Shown: piece after piece, positions 18,736 through 28,438 of the stretch
Numbering within the stretch: position 1 is the stretch's first letter
How the letters are laid out: the number at the start of each line of letters is the position of its first letter
Source: an uncultured Treponema sp.
GTDB taxonomy: Bacteria > Spirochaetota > Spirochaetia > Treponematales > Treponemataceae
DNA length: 64,000 nt
NCBI GenBank assembly: GCA_937901865.1
Contig: CALDID010000098.1
Location: 1 to 64,000, forward strand
Reading direction: 5' to 3'
Translations under genes and position numbers: made by a program
The notes under the pieces: model-generated
Seen by the model: the letters and a program-made list of their open reading frames with translations, nothing else
What the model was told of the DNA's origin: nothing
Databases searched by the model: none

Positions 18736-19416
18736 ATGGGTGGGAACAACGTTCTTTCTGAAGGAATTGCATTATATAAAAAAGGGGATTACACCTCTTC
18801 TCTTGCTTTTTTCTTAGGTGTACCAGACGACTCAAAAGCCGATGATATGGAATTATCGTATTATATTGGTTTGTGCTATGCGCGATTGAACCGATATGAT
18901 GATGCGCTTTTGTATTTAGAGCAAGTGGTTACGGGCGACAAAGACAAAGAAAGGGTTTTGCAATGCAGGTTTATTTTGGCGATTATATATTGTCAGAGCG
19001 ATAGAAAGCGTCTTGCAGATTTTGAGTTGAAAAAGTTGCTTGACACGGGATATAAGCCGTCTTCTGTGTATGCGGCTTTAGGCTATATTGCGTGGGAACA
19101 GAGTCAGATTGAGCAGAGCATTGAATATTATCAAAAGGCACTTGGCTCTGACCCAAATAATCCGACTGCGCTAAACGGCTTGGGGTTTGTTTTGGCCTGC
19201 GAGAATCGGGATTTAGCAAAAGCGTTGGCATATTGCAAAAGGGCTTTAGAGATTCTCCCTAAAAATGCAGCTTTCCTTGATTCTGTGGGCTGGGTCTACT
19301 ACAAACTTGGTATGATAGAAGATTCGATAAAGTATCTAAAGCAAGCTATGGATATTGCTGGCGACAATAATGAAATCTCTGCACATTATCGCCAAGTTTC
19401 TGCACAGATTTCGTAA
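18736..19416 (+). CDS. Cytoplasmic TPR-repeat protein
   Basis: The 226-aa protein has no signal peptide and consists of about five TPR units (for example LSYYIGLCYARLNRYDDALL, AALGYIAWEQSQIEQSIEYY and LDSVGWVYYKLGMIEDSIKY). These are protein-protein interaction modules. It lies between surE and an exported NHL/vWA protein in the same direction. The partner cannot be told. Confidence 0.8.
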   Translation: MGGNNVLSEGIALYKKGDYTSSLAFFLGVPDDSKADDMELSYYIGLCYARLNRYDDALLYLEQVVTGDKDKERVLQCRFILAIIYCQSDRKRLADFELKKLLDTGYKPSSVYAALGYIAWEQSQIEQSIEYYQKALGSDPNNPTALNGLGFVLACENRDLAKALAYCKRALEILPKNAAFLDSVGWVYYKLGMIEDSIKYLKQAMDIAGDNNEISAHYRQVSAQIS

Positions 19417-19435
19417 GATTGGAAAGGTTAAATAT

Positions 19436-21532
19436 ATGAAAGCGTTTAGTAAAATTTTGTATGTATCGACTTTTTTTGCATTAACTCTGTCTTCTGTTTC
19501 TTCTCAAACTGCATCAGAGAGTACTCAGCGTAGATTTTTCGGCACGGTATCTTCTGCTATGGTTGATGAAGATGCTATGGATATGTCAGGATTTGCAGAA
19601 GAAGATTTCCGCAGAGGCGTGCAGGCTTATTATAGAGGTGCTTTTAACGATTCTATTTTGCAGTTTGAAAAAGCTCTTTCTTATCTTCCGAATGAAAATT
19701 TAATTCTCGACTGGCTTGGAAAAGCGTATTATCGCGCAGGAATTGAAGGAACTGCAATACAGCAATGGCAGTATGCTTCTGATTCTGGATATGGCGGATT
19801 ATTGCTAAAAAATAGAATTGAAATTGTTAGCGAACGCCGCGTAACAGGAGCAGAGGACGAAACTTCGCTTCGATACACAGAATCGGGCAGTTTTCAAGGC
19901 AAGGTAGGCGATAAGCTCATTTTTAGCCAACCTATTTCGGCTTTGCCAAATAGCGACGGTACAGTTTGGATTGTGGCGTATGGCAGCAATGAACTTATAA
20001 AAGTTGACGTAAATGGAATGGTCTTAGCACGAAGCCGAGGCGCATTGAATGGCTTTGATAGACCAATGGATATAATTCGCGCATCTGACGGAAAACTTAT
20101 CATCAGCGAAAGGGCTGGAAATCGTATTTCTGTTTTTAATGAAACGGGGCTTTTTGAAAAATCATTTGGCTCAAAGGGAAGAGGCGTTGGACAGTTTATC
20201 GGTCCTCAATATTTGGCGCAGGATTCCTCTGGAAATATATATGTAACTGATTTTGGCAATGCAAGAGTCGTAGTGTTTGATTCTGAGGGAAATGGCTTAT
20301 TTTGCTTTGGGCAAAAAAATGCTGATTTCAAAGGCTTAAAAGGACCGACGGGCATTGCTGTTGTAGACGATGATGTTTTCGTTGCTGATTGCGTAACAGG
20401 CGCAATATATCACTTTGACCGCGCAGGGAATTATGAGGGATTGCTCACTCCTGAAAAGACCTTTATGCGTCCTGAATCAATGAAAAATTGGGGCGAGTTT
20501 CTCATCGTGTCGGATTCAAACAAAATATACACAGTCGATACGCTCACGGGGTCTACGTTCGAAAATGCAAGCACAGGCAACGCTCCCAGTCGCATTACAA
20601 GCGCAATTCCTGATATAAACGGAAATATCCTTGTTACAGACATAAAAAGCAACGAAGTGTACGTTATGTCAAAAATGACGGAGTTGGTAGGCGGTCTTTT
20701 TGTGCAAATAGAACGAGTTGGCTCTGATTCATTCCCGCATGTTCAGCTCGAAGTCAAAGTTGAAAACAGAAACCGTCAGCCGATAGTTGGCTTAAAAGAT
20801 GAGAATTTCTTTATTTCAGAAAATAAAGTTCCTGCTCTCGAGCAGACTTTGACAGGGGCTGCGTATGTCAACGAGAGCGCAGATTTTACGTTGCTTATCG
20901 ACCGCTCGCTTGAAACAAGCGAAAACGCAGAAGCCTTAAAAACTGCCGTCCGCGAGATTTCAAGCGCGATGGATACTCAAGCTACTGTGAGAATTGTGTC
21001 TGTCGGCTCAATTCCTACCATCGAATACACAGGAAACGCAAAAGGACTTTTCCAGTTCGACCCAGCAGCTTTGAGAAATCAGCCGAGCCAAAATTGTGCG
21101 CTTGATTTGGGCATTCGCTTGGCTGCAAACGACCTTGTGAATGCGCAGCGAAAGCGAGGCATCATCTTCTTAACGGCTGGCAAAGTGGGACAAAATGCGT
21201 TTTCAAAATACAGCCTTTCTGATTTGACCGCATATTTGAACAACAACAGCATATCTTTTTCTGTGGTGAACCTTATGCAAGGCAGTTTAGCTGCAGAAAT
21301 CTCTTATATCGTGTCAAATACACAGGGCGACGAGTATTACGTTTACCGAGAAAGCGGCTTGCAGAGCGTAGTGAGCGACATCATACATTTGCCGTCGGGA
21401 ATCTACACTCTTTCTTACACTTCTGCTTTGAATACGAACTTCGGACATGATTTCTTGCCTGTCGAAGTTGAGGCGTATCTATTGAACAAAAGCGGGCGAG
21501 ATGAAAGCGGATATTTCGCTCCATTGCAATAG
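19436..21532 (+). CDS. Exported TPR, NHL-propeller and vWA domain protein
   Basis: The 698-aa protein starts at the ATG at 19436 (GGAAAGG upstream), giving a clear signal peptide ending SVSSQ. A longer frame from 19355 overlaps the previous gene and lacks a signal sequence. A TPR pair (about residues 60-115) is followed by NHL-like beta-propeller repeats (about 150-420; phrases such as LIISERAGNRISVFNETGLF and NIYVTDFGNARVVVFDSEG). A vWA-like domain begins at DFTLLIDRSLET (about 490), with a partial MIDAS motif. It probably acts in the periplasm or on the surface as a binding scaffold. A terminator follows. Confidence 0.8.
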   Translation: MKAFSKILYVSTFFALTLSSVSSQTASESTQRRFFGTVSSAMVDEDAMDMSGFAEEDFRRGVQAYYRGAFNDSILQFEKALSYLPNENLILDWLGKAYYRAGIEGTAIQQWQYASDSGYGGLLLKNRIEIVSERRVTGAEDETSLRYTESGSFQGKVGDKLIFSQPISALPNSDGTVWIVAYGSNELIKVDVNGMVLARSRGALNGFDRPMDIIRASDGKLIISERAGNRISVFNETGLFEKSFGSKGRGVGQFIGPQYLAQDSSGNIYVTDFGNARVVVFDSEGNGLFCFGQKNADFKGLKGPTGIAVVDDDVFVADCVTGAIYHFDRAGNYEGLLTPEKTFMRPESMKNWGEFLIVSDSNKIYTVDTLTGSTFENASTGNAPSRITSAIPDINGNILVTDIKSNEVYVMSKMTELVGGLFVQIERVGSDSFPHVQLEVKVENRNRQPIVGLKDENFFISENKVPALEQTLTGAAYVNESADFTLLIDRSLETSENAEALKTAVREISSAMDTQATVRIVSVGSIPTIEYTGNAKGLFQFDPAALRNQPSQNCALDLGIRLAANDLVNAQRKRGIIFLTAGKVGQNAFSKYSLSDLTAYLNNNSISFSVVNLMQGSLAAEISYIVSNTQGDEYYVYRESGLQSVVSDIIHLPSGIYTLSYTSALNTNFGHDFLPVEVEAYLLNKSGRDESGYFAPLQ

Positions 21533-21553
21533 TAATTCTTTACATAAATAAAT

Positions 21554-21601
21554 AAATGCTGTATAGTTTTTAGTGATACTAAAGCATACAGCATTTTTTT
21601 A
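21554..21601 (+). terminator. Terminator between the vWA gene and leuB
   Basis: An 11-bp stem (AAATGCTGTAT with ATACAGCATTT) is followed by a T tract. It lies directly before the leuB ribosome site. Confidence 0.8.
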
Positions 21602-21616
21602 TGCAAGGAGAAAATA

Positions 21617-22711
21617 ATGACAAAGAATATCGCTCTTATTCCAGGAGACGGAATCGGTCCTGATATCGTATCAGAAGCGGTTAAGGTGATGGACGCTGTG
21701 GCGGCTCAGTTCGGACATAAGTTCACTTACTCAAATGTGTTGGCAGGGGGTGCTGCAATCGATAAGTTTGGCGAACCGCTTCCGAAAGACCAACTCGACA
21801 TCTGTCTTAACAGCGACGCAGTCCTTCTCGGCGCAGTCGGCGGACCGAAATGGGACAATTTGCCTTCTAACCTCCGACCTGAAAAAGCTCTTTTGGGGCT
21901 TCGTGGCGGAATGAAGGTGTTCGCAAACTTGAGACCTGCTGTTATGTTTAAGCAGCTCAAAGACGCTTGTCCGCTCAAAGATGAAATCGTTGGCGACGGT
22001 TTGAACATTTTGATTGTTCGCGAACTCACAGGCGGCATCTATTTCGGAGAGAGAGGAACGAGCGAAGACGGCTACAGCGCATGGGACACCGAAAAGTATA
22101 CAAAGCTAGAAATCGAACGCATTGTGAGAATGGGCTTTGAGTATGCTCAAAAAAGACAAAAACGCCTCTGCGTCGTCGATAAAGCGAACATTTTGAACTC
22201 ATCTCAGCTGTGGCGAAAAGTTACAGAAGAGATAAAGGGCGATTATCCAGATGTCGAGCTTTCATATCTGTACATCGACAACGCTTCTATGCAGCTCGTT
22301 CGTAACCCGCGCCAATTCGACGTAATTGCGACAAGCAATATGTTCGGCGACATCTTATCTGATGAAGCAAGCCAAATCACAGGCTCAATCGGTATGCTCG
22401 CTTCTGCGTCTATCGGAGACGGAAAAGGTCCTGGCTTGTACGAGCCAATTCACGGCTCTGCCCCAGACATTGCAGGCAAAGACATTGCAAATCCGCTTGC
22501 AACCATTTTGAGCGCGGCTATGCTTTTGCGCTACAGCTTCAATATGGAAGAGGAAGCAAAGGCGATTGAAAAGGCTGTGAACGCTGTGCTTGATGATGGC
22601 TGGCGAACAGGCGATATTGCAGGAAGCGCAATCGAGAGCGTCAAGAGCGCGGGCAAGTTAGTCGGAACAAAGAAGATGGGCTCTCTTGTCGTGGAATACT
22701 TGAATAAGTAA
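21617..22711 (+). CDS. leuB: 3-isopropylmalate dehydrogenase
   Basis: LeuB oxidises and decarboxylates 3-isopropylmalate in leucine synthesis, NAD-dependent. The 364-aa protein has [11 protein letters not shown] at the N-terminus, the adenine-loop region [11 protein letters not shown], the substrate region [14 protein letters not shown], and the metal and NAD motifs ([17 protein letters not shown] and [17 protein letters not shown]). AAGGAG precedes the ATG. No leuA, leuC or leuD is nearby, so the gene stands alone and ends at its own terminator. Confidence 0.95.
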   Translation: MTKNIALIPGDGIGPDIVSEAVKVMDAVAAQFGHKFTYSNVLAGGAAIDKFGEPLPKDQLDICLNSDAVLLGAVGGPKWDNLPSNLRPEKALLGLRGGMKVFANLRPAVMFKQLKDACPLKDEIVGDGLNILIVRELTGGIYFGERGTSEDGYSAWDTEKYTKLEIERIVRMGFEYAQKRQKRLCVVDKANILNSSQLWRKVTEEIKGDYPDVELSYLYIDNASMQLVRNPRQFDVIATSNMFGDILSDEASQITGSIGMLASASIGDGKGPGLYEPIHGSAPDIAGKDIANPLATILSAAMLLRYSFNMEEEAKAIEKAVNAVLDDGWRTGDIAGSAIESVKSAGKLVGTKKMGSLVVEYLNK

Positions 22712-22723
22712 AATCTATTGCAT

Positions 22724-22756
22724 GCCCTGCCGAAATAAAAGGCAGGGCTTTTTTTT
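22724..22756 (+). terminator. Terminator after leuB
   Basis: A perfect 8-bp GC-rich stem (GCCCTGCC with GGCAGGGC) with a 9-base loop is followed by eight T residues. It covers the upstream part of the longest hisC frame and therefore fixes the hisC start at the later GTG. Confidence 0.92.
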
Positions 22757-22766
22757 GGAGGAAACT

Positions 22767-23924
22767 GTGTTTTCAAAACGATTAGATAACTTGCACCCTT
22801 ATGTGCCAGGCGAACAGCCGAAAGACAGAGATTACATCAAATTAAATGCGAACGAAAATCCCTATCCGCCTTCACCGCGCGTGAAAAACGCTATCGATAA
22901 CTATGTTTGCACACACGTCGAAAAATTGGGATTGTACCCAGACCCCGCGAGCGAAAAACTGCGCGAGAGCATCGCCGAAATGCTCAATCATTCAGGCGGC
23001 GTGCTGTCAAATGCGTTCAAAAACGGCGACGGGGATTATTCTCTCATCAGCTACGTCGATGACAACATTCCCTTCCGCGTATCCAAAGATATGATTTTCT
23101 GCGGCAACGGCTCAGACGAAGTCCTCTCGCTTGTCTACTACACTTTTTTCAATTCAGGCGAAACCGTTATCGTGCCGCGCTACACCTATAGCTTTTACCC
23201 CGTCTACGCAGGATATTACGGCGTGCCGCTCGACAGCGTGAGTCTTAAAGAAGATTGGAGCTTAGACACGGCGCAAATGACGGCGGACGCAATCAAGTAT
23301 AACGCGCCGACGATTTTTGCCAATCCAAACGCCCCGACGGGTATAGGTCTTTCGCGCGAGGGCGTGCGTCAAATGCTTGAGAAATGCCCGAAAGACAAAG
23401 TGTTCATCGTTGACGAAGCGTATGTTGACTTCGGCGGACAAAGCTGTATCCCTCTGTTAAAGGAGTTCCCCAATCTCGTCATTGTGCGCACGTTCAGCAA
23501 GTCGATGAGCCTCGCAGGGCTTCGCTTGGGCTATGTCGTCGCAAATCCTGACGTGATTAACGCGCTTTTCACCGTGAAAAACTCGTTTAATCACTTCCCT
23601 GTGGACGTTTTGGCGCAAATCGCAGGCGAAACGAGCTGCCGCGACTGCGCATACTACGCAAAAAACGCCAAGAAAATCGTCGCCGAGCGCGAATCGTTTT
23701 CAACCTTTTTGCGAGAGCGCGGATTTTTCGTCATTCCGTCAAGCACCAATTTCGTCTTTGCCAAAAAAGACGGCAAGCGGGGCGAAGACCTTTATAAAGC
23801 CATCAAAGAAAAAGGTATTCTCGTTCGCCACTTTGCCACCGCAGGCATAGAAGACTTTTTGCGCATCACCATCGGAACAGAAGAGCAGATGAACGCGCTC
23901 AAAGCCGCAATGCAAAATATGTAA
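22767..23924 (+). CDS. hisC: Histidinol-phosphate aminotransferase
   Basis: HisC is a PLP enzyme that converts imidazole acetol phosphate and glutamate to histidinol phosphate. The start is the GTG at 22767, preceded by GGAGGA. An ATG at 22722 falls in the leuB terminator. The 385-aa protein has LNANENPYPPSP, the PLP-phosphate region NGSDEV, ANPNAPTG, the Asp-Tyr pair VDEAYVDF and the PLP Lys in TFSKSMSLAGLRLGY. It is about 30 residues longer than typical because of an insert after the first small-domain helix (about residues 78-100). It is orphaned from other his genes. Confidence 0.92.
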   Translation: MFSKRLDNLHPYVPGEQPKDRDYIKLNANENPYPPSPRVKNAIDNYVCTHVEKLGLYPDPASEKLRESIAEMLNHSGGVLSNAFKNGDGDYSLISYVDDNIPFRVSKDMIFCGNGSDEVLSLVYYTFFNSGETVIVPRYTYSFYPVYAGYYGVPLDSVSLKEDWSLDTAQMTADAIKYNAPTIFANPNAPTGIGLSREGVRQMLEKCPKDKVFIVDEAYVDFGGQSCIPLLKEFPNLVIVRTFSKSMSLAGLRLGYVVANPDVINALFTVKNSFNHFPVDVLAQIAGETSCRDCAYYAKNAKKIVAERESFSTFLRERGFFVIPSSTNFVFAKKDGKRGEDLYKAIKEKGILVRHFATAGIEDFLRITIGTEEQMNALKAAMQNM

Positions 23925-23934
23925 TGGAGGAACT

Positions 23935-24609
23935 ATGAGATTTCTTGTTATTTCTGATATTCACGGAGCAATCGAAAACATCGAAAAGCTCAGCCTTGAG
24001 TTTGAAAGCGCGGACGCAGTGCTTTTTGCAGGCGATTTCGCGAAGTTTGGCGACGTTGAAACGGGAGAGCCGACGCTCAATGCGCTTTGCAAGAAGCACG
24101 ATGAGATTTTTGCGGTACTTGGCAACTGTGATGAGCCGAGTTTTATCGAAAAGCTAGAGAAAAACGACATCAGCGTGGAAAAAACGGTCGCATTTTTCGA
24201 TTCCCTCGCGATTTGCGGCTCTGGCGGCGGCTCAAAGTTCACTCTCTCAACGCCGAACGAGAGAAGCGACGAAGAGCTTGCCTCTGACTTTAATGTGCTT
24301 TTTTCGGACGGAAACGAAAAGTGGGAAAACCTCATCGCGATTATGCACAATCCGCCGAAAGACACGAAATGCGATATGATAGCGAACGGAATGCACGTCG
24401 GCTCGCCTTCTTTGCGCGCGTTTATCGAGAGAGCCGAGCCGCTGGCGGTCATCACAGGGCACATACACGAGTCGTCTGGCATCGATACGCTGGGGAAAAC
24501 CGTCGTGATTAACCCAGGCTCGCTCGCCGAAGGCAAATACGCAATTTTGGAGCTGAAAAAAGACGCGGACGGCTGGCGAATCAGCAACTGCGTATTGAAA
24601 CAGCTCTAA
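23935..24609 (+). CDS. Calcineurin-like metallophosphoesterase (YfcE-like)
   Basis: The 224-aa protein has all the dimetal phosphoesterase motifs in order: SDIHG (N-terminus), GDFAKFGD, GNCDE, MHNPP and GHIHES, followed by NPGSLAEG. It probably hydrolyses a small phosphodiester or nucleotide. The substrate is not evident. The start is 10 bases after the hisC stop with GGAGG in the gap, so it is translated from the hisC message. Confidence 0.88.
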   Translation: MRFLVISDIHGAIENIEKLSLEFESADAVLFAGDFAKFGDVETGEPTLNALCKKHDEIFAVLGNCDEPSFIEKLEKNDISVEKTVAFFDSLAICGSGGGSKFTLSTPNERSDEELASDFNVLFSDGNEKWENLIAIMHNPPKDTKCDMIANGMHVGSPSLRAFIERAEPLAVITGHIHESSGIDTLGKTVVINPGSLAEGKYAILELKKDADGWRISNCVLKQL

Positions 24610-24699
24610 TTCTCGCCATTCCCTTGTGGAAAACGAGGCACAGCCTCTTTCTCACCTTAATTCTAAAGTGGATTGAGGTGATTTTTTTAATTTTCAGTT

Positions 24700-24800
24700 C
24701 AATCCACAATGGATTGAAGTGGAAAAAGAGGCTATGCCTCCAATCCACAATGGATTGAAGTGAAAAAAGAGGCTATGCCTCCAATCCACAGTGGATTGGT
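24700..24800. repeat. 41-bp tandem repeat built from two palindromes
   Basis: Two near-identical 41-bp units (24700-24740 and 24741-24781) and a partial third hold AATCCAcaaTGGATT and AGGCtatGCCT, both small palindromes. Related half-units lie upstream (GTGGATTGAGG near 24668) and downstream (AGGTTGTGCC near 24890). The gap from 24610 to 24965 holds only repeats and the promoter of the next gene. Confidence 0.85.
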
Positions 24801-24812
24801 GCGAGAAAAAGA

Positions 24813-24865
24813 CCTCACCCCCTTGCCCCTCTCCTAGAAGGCGAGGGGGGTAGGTGGGGGAGGGC
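24813..24865. repeat. C/G-rich imperfect hairpin element
   Basis: A stretch of C-rich sequence (CCCCTCtCC) pairs with a G-rich stretch (GGcGAGGGG) around TAGAA, with further CACCCCC and GTGGGGG outside. It resembles the common dispersed intergenic hairpins found in many bacteria. It is more GC-rich than its surroundings. Confidence 0.6.
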
Positions 24866-24965
24866 AAAAAAAAGTGAGGAAAAGAAAAAGAGGTTGTGCC
24901 TTAAATTGATTTTTTTAAATAATGTGTTTATAATGATGTGTAGAAATTACAGAGGAGTTTTTAGC

Positions 24966-26837
24966 GTGAAAAAGATTTTTTCTATAATAGTGCTCGCTGT
25001 TTTGTCGGCTTCGTTCGCGTTTTCGGCGGAAAAGGACGAGCAAATCATTTATGCGATGTTGATGAACCAAATCCAATATTCGCTTTTGACAGTGCAGCAC
25101 TACAAAAGCCGCGCCGTTTTGGAAAAGGAATATGACAACATCATTTGTAAAATCGACAAAACGAAGCTCGCCGACGAAAATGGTGATGCGATTGAAGCGT
25201 ATTCAAATCTGCTCGAAACGCTCACGGAGCTGAAATTAAGCGAGAATGAAAAGCAATTTTTGTCGCTGCAGGCGGAAAAAGAGAGGAAACAGGCGGTCAA
25301 TAAGATTTTGACAGGCTCGGCCAGCGCGGTGGGAATGGCGGCGATTGCGTTCGCGAACGGAAATCCGCTTCAGGCGGTGTCGGGCTTATTGTTTACGGGC
25401 GTGTCGGGCGTGTTTAACTACCGAAATGCTGTGAACCAAACCGAAAATTCGCTTAACGCAGAGCTTTTCCGCATTTCGCAGGCGGATATCCATTTGTTGG
25501 ACGGGGAGCGAAACTCTCTTTTCAAAACCTATTCGCGATTTATCACAAAATACAAAATCCCAAAAAAATACGAAATCAAAGAAGACCAAATGAAATGGCT
25601 CGTCGAAAGCCTTGACAATTTGGACGCGGCTTCAAAGGTGCGGCTGCTGGAAACAAAAAAGGATATTTTCGCGCTGTTCACGCCGTTTTGGTTTGAGCTG
25701 GGGAGCGCGTATCAAGAGGCGGGAAACGACAAAAAAGCGAAAGAGTGTTACGCCGAGTTTGAAAAGCAGAAGAAAAAATATTCGATTATCGACAACGACA
25801 CATATTATACAGAGCTTGCAAAGAATATGATTAAGATGTGCCACGACAGCGACAAGATGAACAAAATCAAGCCGTACATCGAAATCATCGAATCCGACCA
25901 AACCGTTGCGAGCGAGAACGAAAACAGGCTGTATTTGGCGCATTTGTATTATTCTTTGGGCGAGGAAGAGAGCGCGAGGGAAAAACTGCGGCTGATTATG
26001 GACGATTCGAGGGAATATGTGGCGGCGGCGAGGGAGTTTTACGAGTTAATCGAAGTGGAGAGCGTGAACAAGGCGCGGAAAAAGGCAAAAACGCCGAACC
26101 GAAACGACTCGTTATCTCGCGCGATGATTTTTGTGCCGTCGGCTCAAATTGCACAAAAGGAAGAGGAAAACACGTCGCTTATGGGCAAGGCGAAAAATGT
26201 GGCGAGCTCGGTGTATTCGTTTTTGACGAACTCTTCTCCTGTGATTTCCGATTCGCCGCTTTCGATTGAGTTCGCATTTGCTTCGGACAGCGCGGCAAAA
26301 TCGCTTTCGCTCACCACCGACAAGGGAAACACGTTTTATGCAAATGCGGACACCTCTACAGGAGCGAACCGCTTTGTTTTTGATGACGGAGTGCTGAAGA
26401 TTTTGGCGGAGGCAAGCTATTTTGACCTCGAAATCATCTATCAAGATTCGCGCGCTGTGCAATCTCGCTATTCCTGCGATTTACTCACGGGAGATGAGTG
26501 CAGCGCGATGTATGCGATGCTCTATGTGTTGGAAAATGCGGGATTGACGACTCCGAGCCTTGATGAACTCGATGTGAAGACGCTTTCTCTCTCGTGCGTT
26601 TCGCTTTCAAAAGATGCCTCGTTTAAGAAGATGACGGACAGGGAAAAGCAAGACGCGATTGAATCGGCGGTGGCAAAGGCGAGAAAGAACTATCTTGCCT
26701 CTCCGTACAATTATTATCGCGACGTGGCACGCATTTCAAACAATATTGCGCTTTCGTATTCGCTCACGGCAATCAAGGACGCAGGCACGGTGTACACGTT
26801 CTCGAAGTACGGCGACACGGTGGCAAAGGAGAGATAG
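24966..26837 (+). CDS. Exported protein of unknown function with TPR-like part
   Basis: The start chosen is the GTG at 24966, with GAGGAG nine bases upstream. It gives a clean signal peptide (KKIFSIIVLAVLSASFAFSA) and a 623-aa product. A longer frame exists but lacks a ribosome site. After the signal the protein is helical, with a Gly/Ala-rich hydrophobic patch near residues 125-155 that could sit in a membrane. TPR-like helices (FWFELGSAYQEAGNDKKAKE) follow near 245-265. The C-terminal 200 residues have no recognised domain. It sits 3 bases before an exported phosphatase-fold gene, so the two are probably one operon. Confidence 0.7.
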   Translation: MKKIFSIIVLAVLSASFAFSAEKDEQIIYAMLMNQIQYSLLTVQHYKSRAVLEKEYDNIICKIDKTKLADENGDAIEAYSNLLETLTELKLSENEKQFLSLQAEKERKQAVNKILTGSASAVGMAAIAFANGNPLQAVSGLLFTGVSGVFNYRNAVNQTENSLNAELFRISQADIHLLDGERNSLFKTYSRFITKYKIPKKYEIKEDQMKWLVESLDNLDAASKVRLLETKKDIFALFTPFWFELGSAYQEAGNDKKAKECYAEFEKQKKKYSIIDNDTYYTELAKNMIKMCHDSDKMNKIKPYIEIIESDQTVASENENRLYLAHLYYSLGEEESAREKLRLIMDDSREYVAAAREFYELIEVESVNKARKKAKTPNRNDSLSRAMIFVPSAQIAQKEEENTSLMGKAKNVASSVYSFLTNSSPVISDSPLSIEFAFASDSAAKSLSLTTDKGNTFYANADTSTGANRFVFDDGVLKILAEASYFDLEIIYQDSRAVQSRYSCDLLTGDECSAMYAMLYVLENAGLTTPSLDELDVKTLSLSCVSLSKDASFKKMTDREKQDAIESAVAKARKNYLASPYNYYRDVARISNNIALSYSLTAIKDAGTVYTFSKYGDTVAKER

Positions 26838-26840
26838 GCG

Positions 26841-27806
26841 ATGAAGAAGTTTGTTTCTATTTGTGTGCTGCTCTGTTTTTTTGCGTGCGCGGCGGCGGCA
26901 GAAATTACGCTGATGTCGTTTAACTTGGCGCACCTCAAGCGGCAGGGGGCGGAGGGCTATGACGAGTGGGCGAAGACGGTCTGCGCGGTGATTAAGGAAG
27001 CTAAAGCCGATGTCGTGCTGCTTCAGGAAGTGCCGATAGAGCTTGAGAAGACGGCGAACCCGCTTTTTAAGAGAGCGAAGAAAAATAACGTGCTGGACGA
27101 TTTTGCAAAGATGTTGGGCAGCGGCTGGCTGTATTGTTCGACGGCAAATTATGCGATTCGAAAGAATATGGAAGTTGGCGGCGAAAGCTATGTGTATTGC
27201 GATATGAACCAAAACAATGCGATGCTCTACGATTCAAAGAAAGTGCTGGCGCGGGATTTGGCGGAGCAAGTCGGCTTTGAGAAATTCGACGGAAAGTATT
27301 TGTTCGACAAAAACAACGTGCAGGCGGTGGAGTTTCGCGTGTCGGGTGCGGAGAGCGAAAAGTTTGTGGCGATAAATATTCACGCGCCGTTTAACAACTT
27401 AGAGCATCGTTCTCGGGATTTGGCGACTCTTGAAAAGCTGTATGCGTCTTTGAAAATGAGAAGCGCGGTTATCATTGCGGGGGATTTTAATACGCCGAGA
27501 AAGGAGCTGAAGACGCGAAACTTTGACGGAGTGGACGGCGAGGATTCGTTTTTTAGCGATAGAAACTTTGGGCTAAAGACGACGCTGTCTTCTAAAGGCG
27601 AGGGCATCGCTTTGGCGAACGATTACGACCATTTTATTTATTCAAAGAAAGTGAATGTGGTGAAAAGTATGCGCCGCGCCTTTGTGCAGGGAAAAGAAGC
27701 GCGGCTTGATAGCTATACGGTAGGCGAAAGAACTTTTTTGACGAGCGCAGAGCTTAAAAAAAGCCTTTCTGACCATTTGCCTATTGTTCTTGAGATTTCT
27801 CTTTGA
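26841..27806 (+). CDS. Exported endonuclease/exonuclease/phosphatase family protein
   Basis: The 321-aa protein has a signal peptide (to about residue 20) and the EEP fold motifs: SFNLAHL, VVLLQEVP (metal Glu), the INIHAPF region, GDFNTP and the terminal LSDHLPIVLEI (Asp-His). Such secreted enzymes are nucleases, sphingomyelinases or inositol phosphatases. Nothing here separates these. Its end overlaps the end of nrdR by 26 bases in convergent orientation. Confidence 0.85.
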   Translation: MKKFVSICVLLCFFACAAAAEITLMSFNLAHLKRQGAEGYDEWAKTVCAVIKEAKADVVLLQEVPIELEKTANPLFKRAKKNNVLDDFAKMLGSGWLYCSTANYAIRKNMEVGGESYVYCDMNQNNAMLYDSKKVLARDLAEQVGFEKFDGKYLFDKNNVQAVEFRVSGAESEKFVAINIHAPFNNLEHRSRDLATLEKLYASLKMRSAVIIAGDFNTPRKELKTRNFDGVDGEDSFFSDRNFGLKTTLSSKGEGIALANDYDHFIYSKKVNVVKSMRRAFVQGKEARLDSYTVGERTFLTSAELKKSLSDHLPIVLEISL

Positions 27807-28266
27807 GCTGTTTTTTTTCGGTGTTCTTGATTTCGGTGATGAACTCTTCTAAGTTTTCAAAATGCTTGTAAACAGAAGCAAAACGAATGTATGCAACTTT
27901 GTCGATGGCGTAAAGCTCTTTCATTGCAAGCTCTCCAATGTCGCTCGCCTTGATTTCGCGAGTGGCGCGGGCTTTTTGCAGGGCTTTGTCTTCGACTTCG
28001 TTCAAAAGCATATCGATTTGCTCGATGGTTATGGGGCGTTTTTCGATGGCTCGCTGAATACCTGCGGCGAGTTTAGCTTTGTCGAAAAGCTGCTTCTTGC
28101 CATCTTTTTTGATGACCATCAAAGGCTTTTCTTCGATACGCTCATAACTCGTAAAGCGATGACCGCAAGTGATACACTGCCTTCTGCGACGAATGCTCTC
28201 GCCGTTTGCCATCGTTCGAGATTCTATAACTCTGTCATCAACACTTCCACAATTAGGACAACGCAT
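27781..28266 (-). CDS. nrdR: Transcriptional repressor NrdR
   Basis: NrdR is an ATP/dATP-sensing zinc repressor of ribonucleotide reductase genes. The 161-aa protein has the N-terminal zinc ribbon (CPNCGS ... CITCGHRF) and the ATP-cone domain (VIKKDGKKQLFDKAKLAAGI ... YIRFASVYKHFENLEEF). Length is typical with a slightly long Lys/Gln-rich tail. It is encoded alone on the minus strand. Confidence 0.96.
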   Translation of the reverse strand: MRCPNCGSVDDRVIESRTMANGESIRRRRQCITCGHRFTSYERIEEKPLMVIKKDGKKQLFDKAKLAAGIQRAIEKRPITIEQIDMLLNEVEDKALQKARATREIKASDIGELAMKELYAIDKVAYIRFASVYKHFENLEEFITEIKNTEKKQLKEKSQEQ

Positions 28267-28379
28267 AATACTTATTTTATCGGCATTTTAGTGCATTGTC
28301 AAACAGTCAAAGTCGCTTGAAGTGCGATTTTTCTGTTATTGTAAACCTATTGACGAGTGAAAAAAAGAAATATATCGTA

Positions 28380-28414
28380 TTGTCTACCTAAGCTGCCGAA
28401 ATTGCGGTTTACAA
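28380..28414 (+). promoter_or_regulatory. BirA-type biotin operator upstream of bioY
   Basis: TTGTCTACC (28380-28388) and GGTTTACAA (28406-28414) form an inverted pair 17 bases apart. A further perfect half-site TTGTAAACC lies at 28339-28347. The known BirA box is TTGTAAACC-N14..16-GGTTTACAA. The right arm is perfect and the left differs at two positions, with spacing one base longer than usual. The site precedes bioY by 24 bases. Confidence 0.6.
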
Positions 28415-28438
28415 TATGATGTAATGGAGATAATCCCG

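Noticed and set aside
19355..19435. Upstream start for the NHL/vWA protein
   Set aside because: It lies within the TPR gene, lacks a ribosome site, and would bury the signal peptide.
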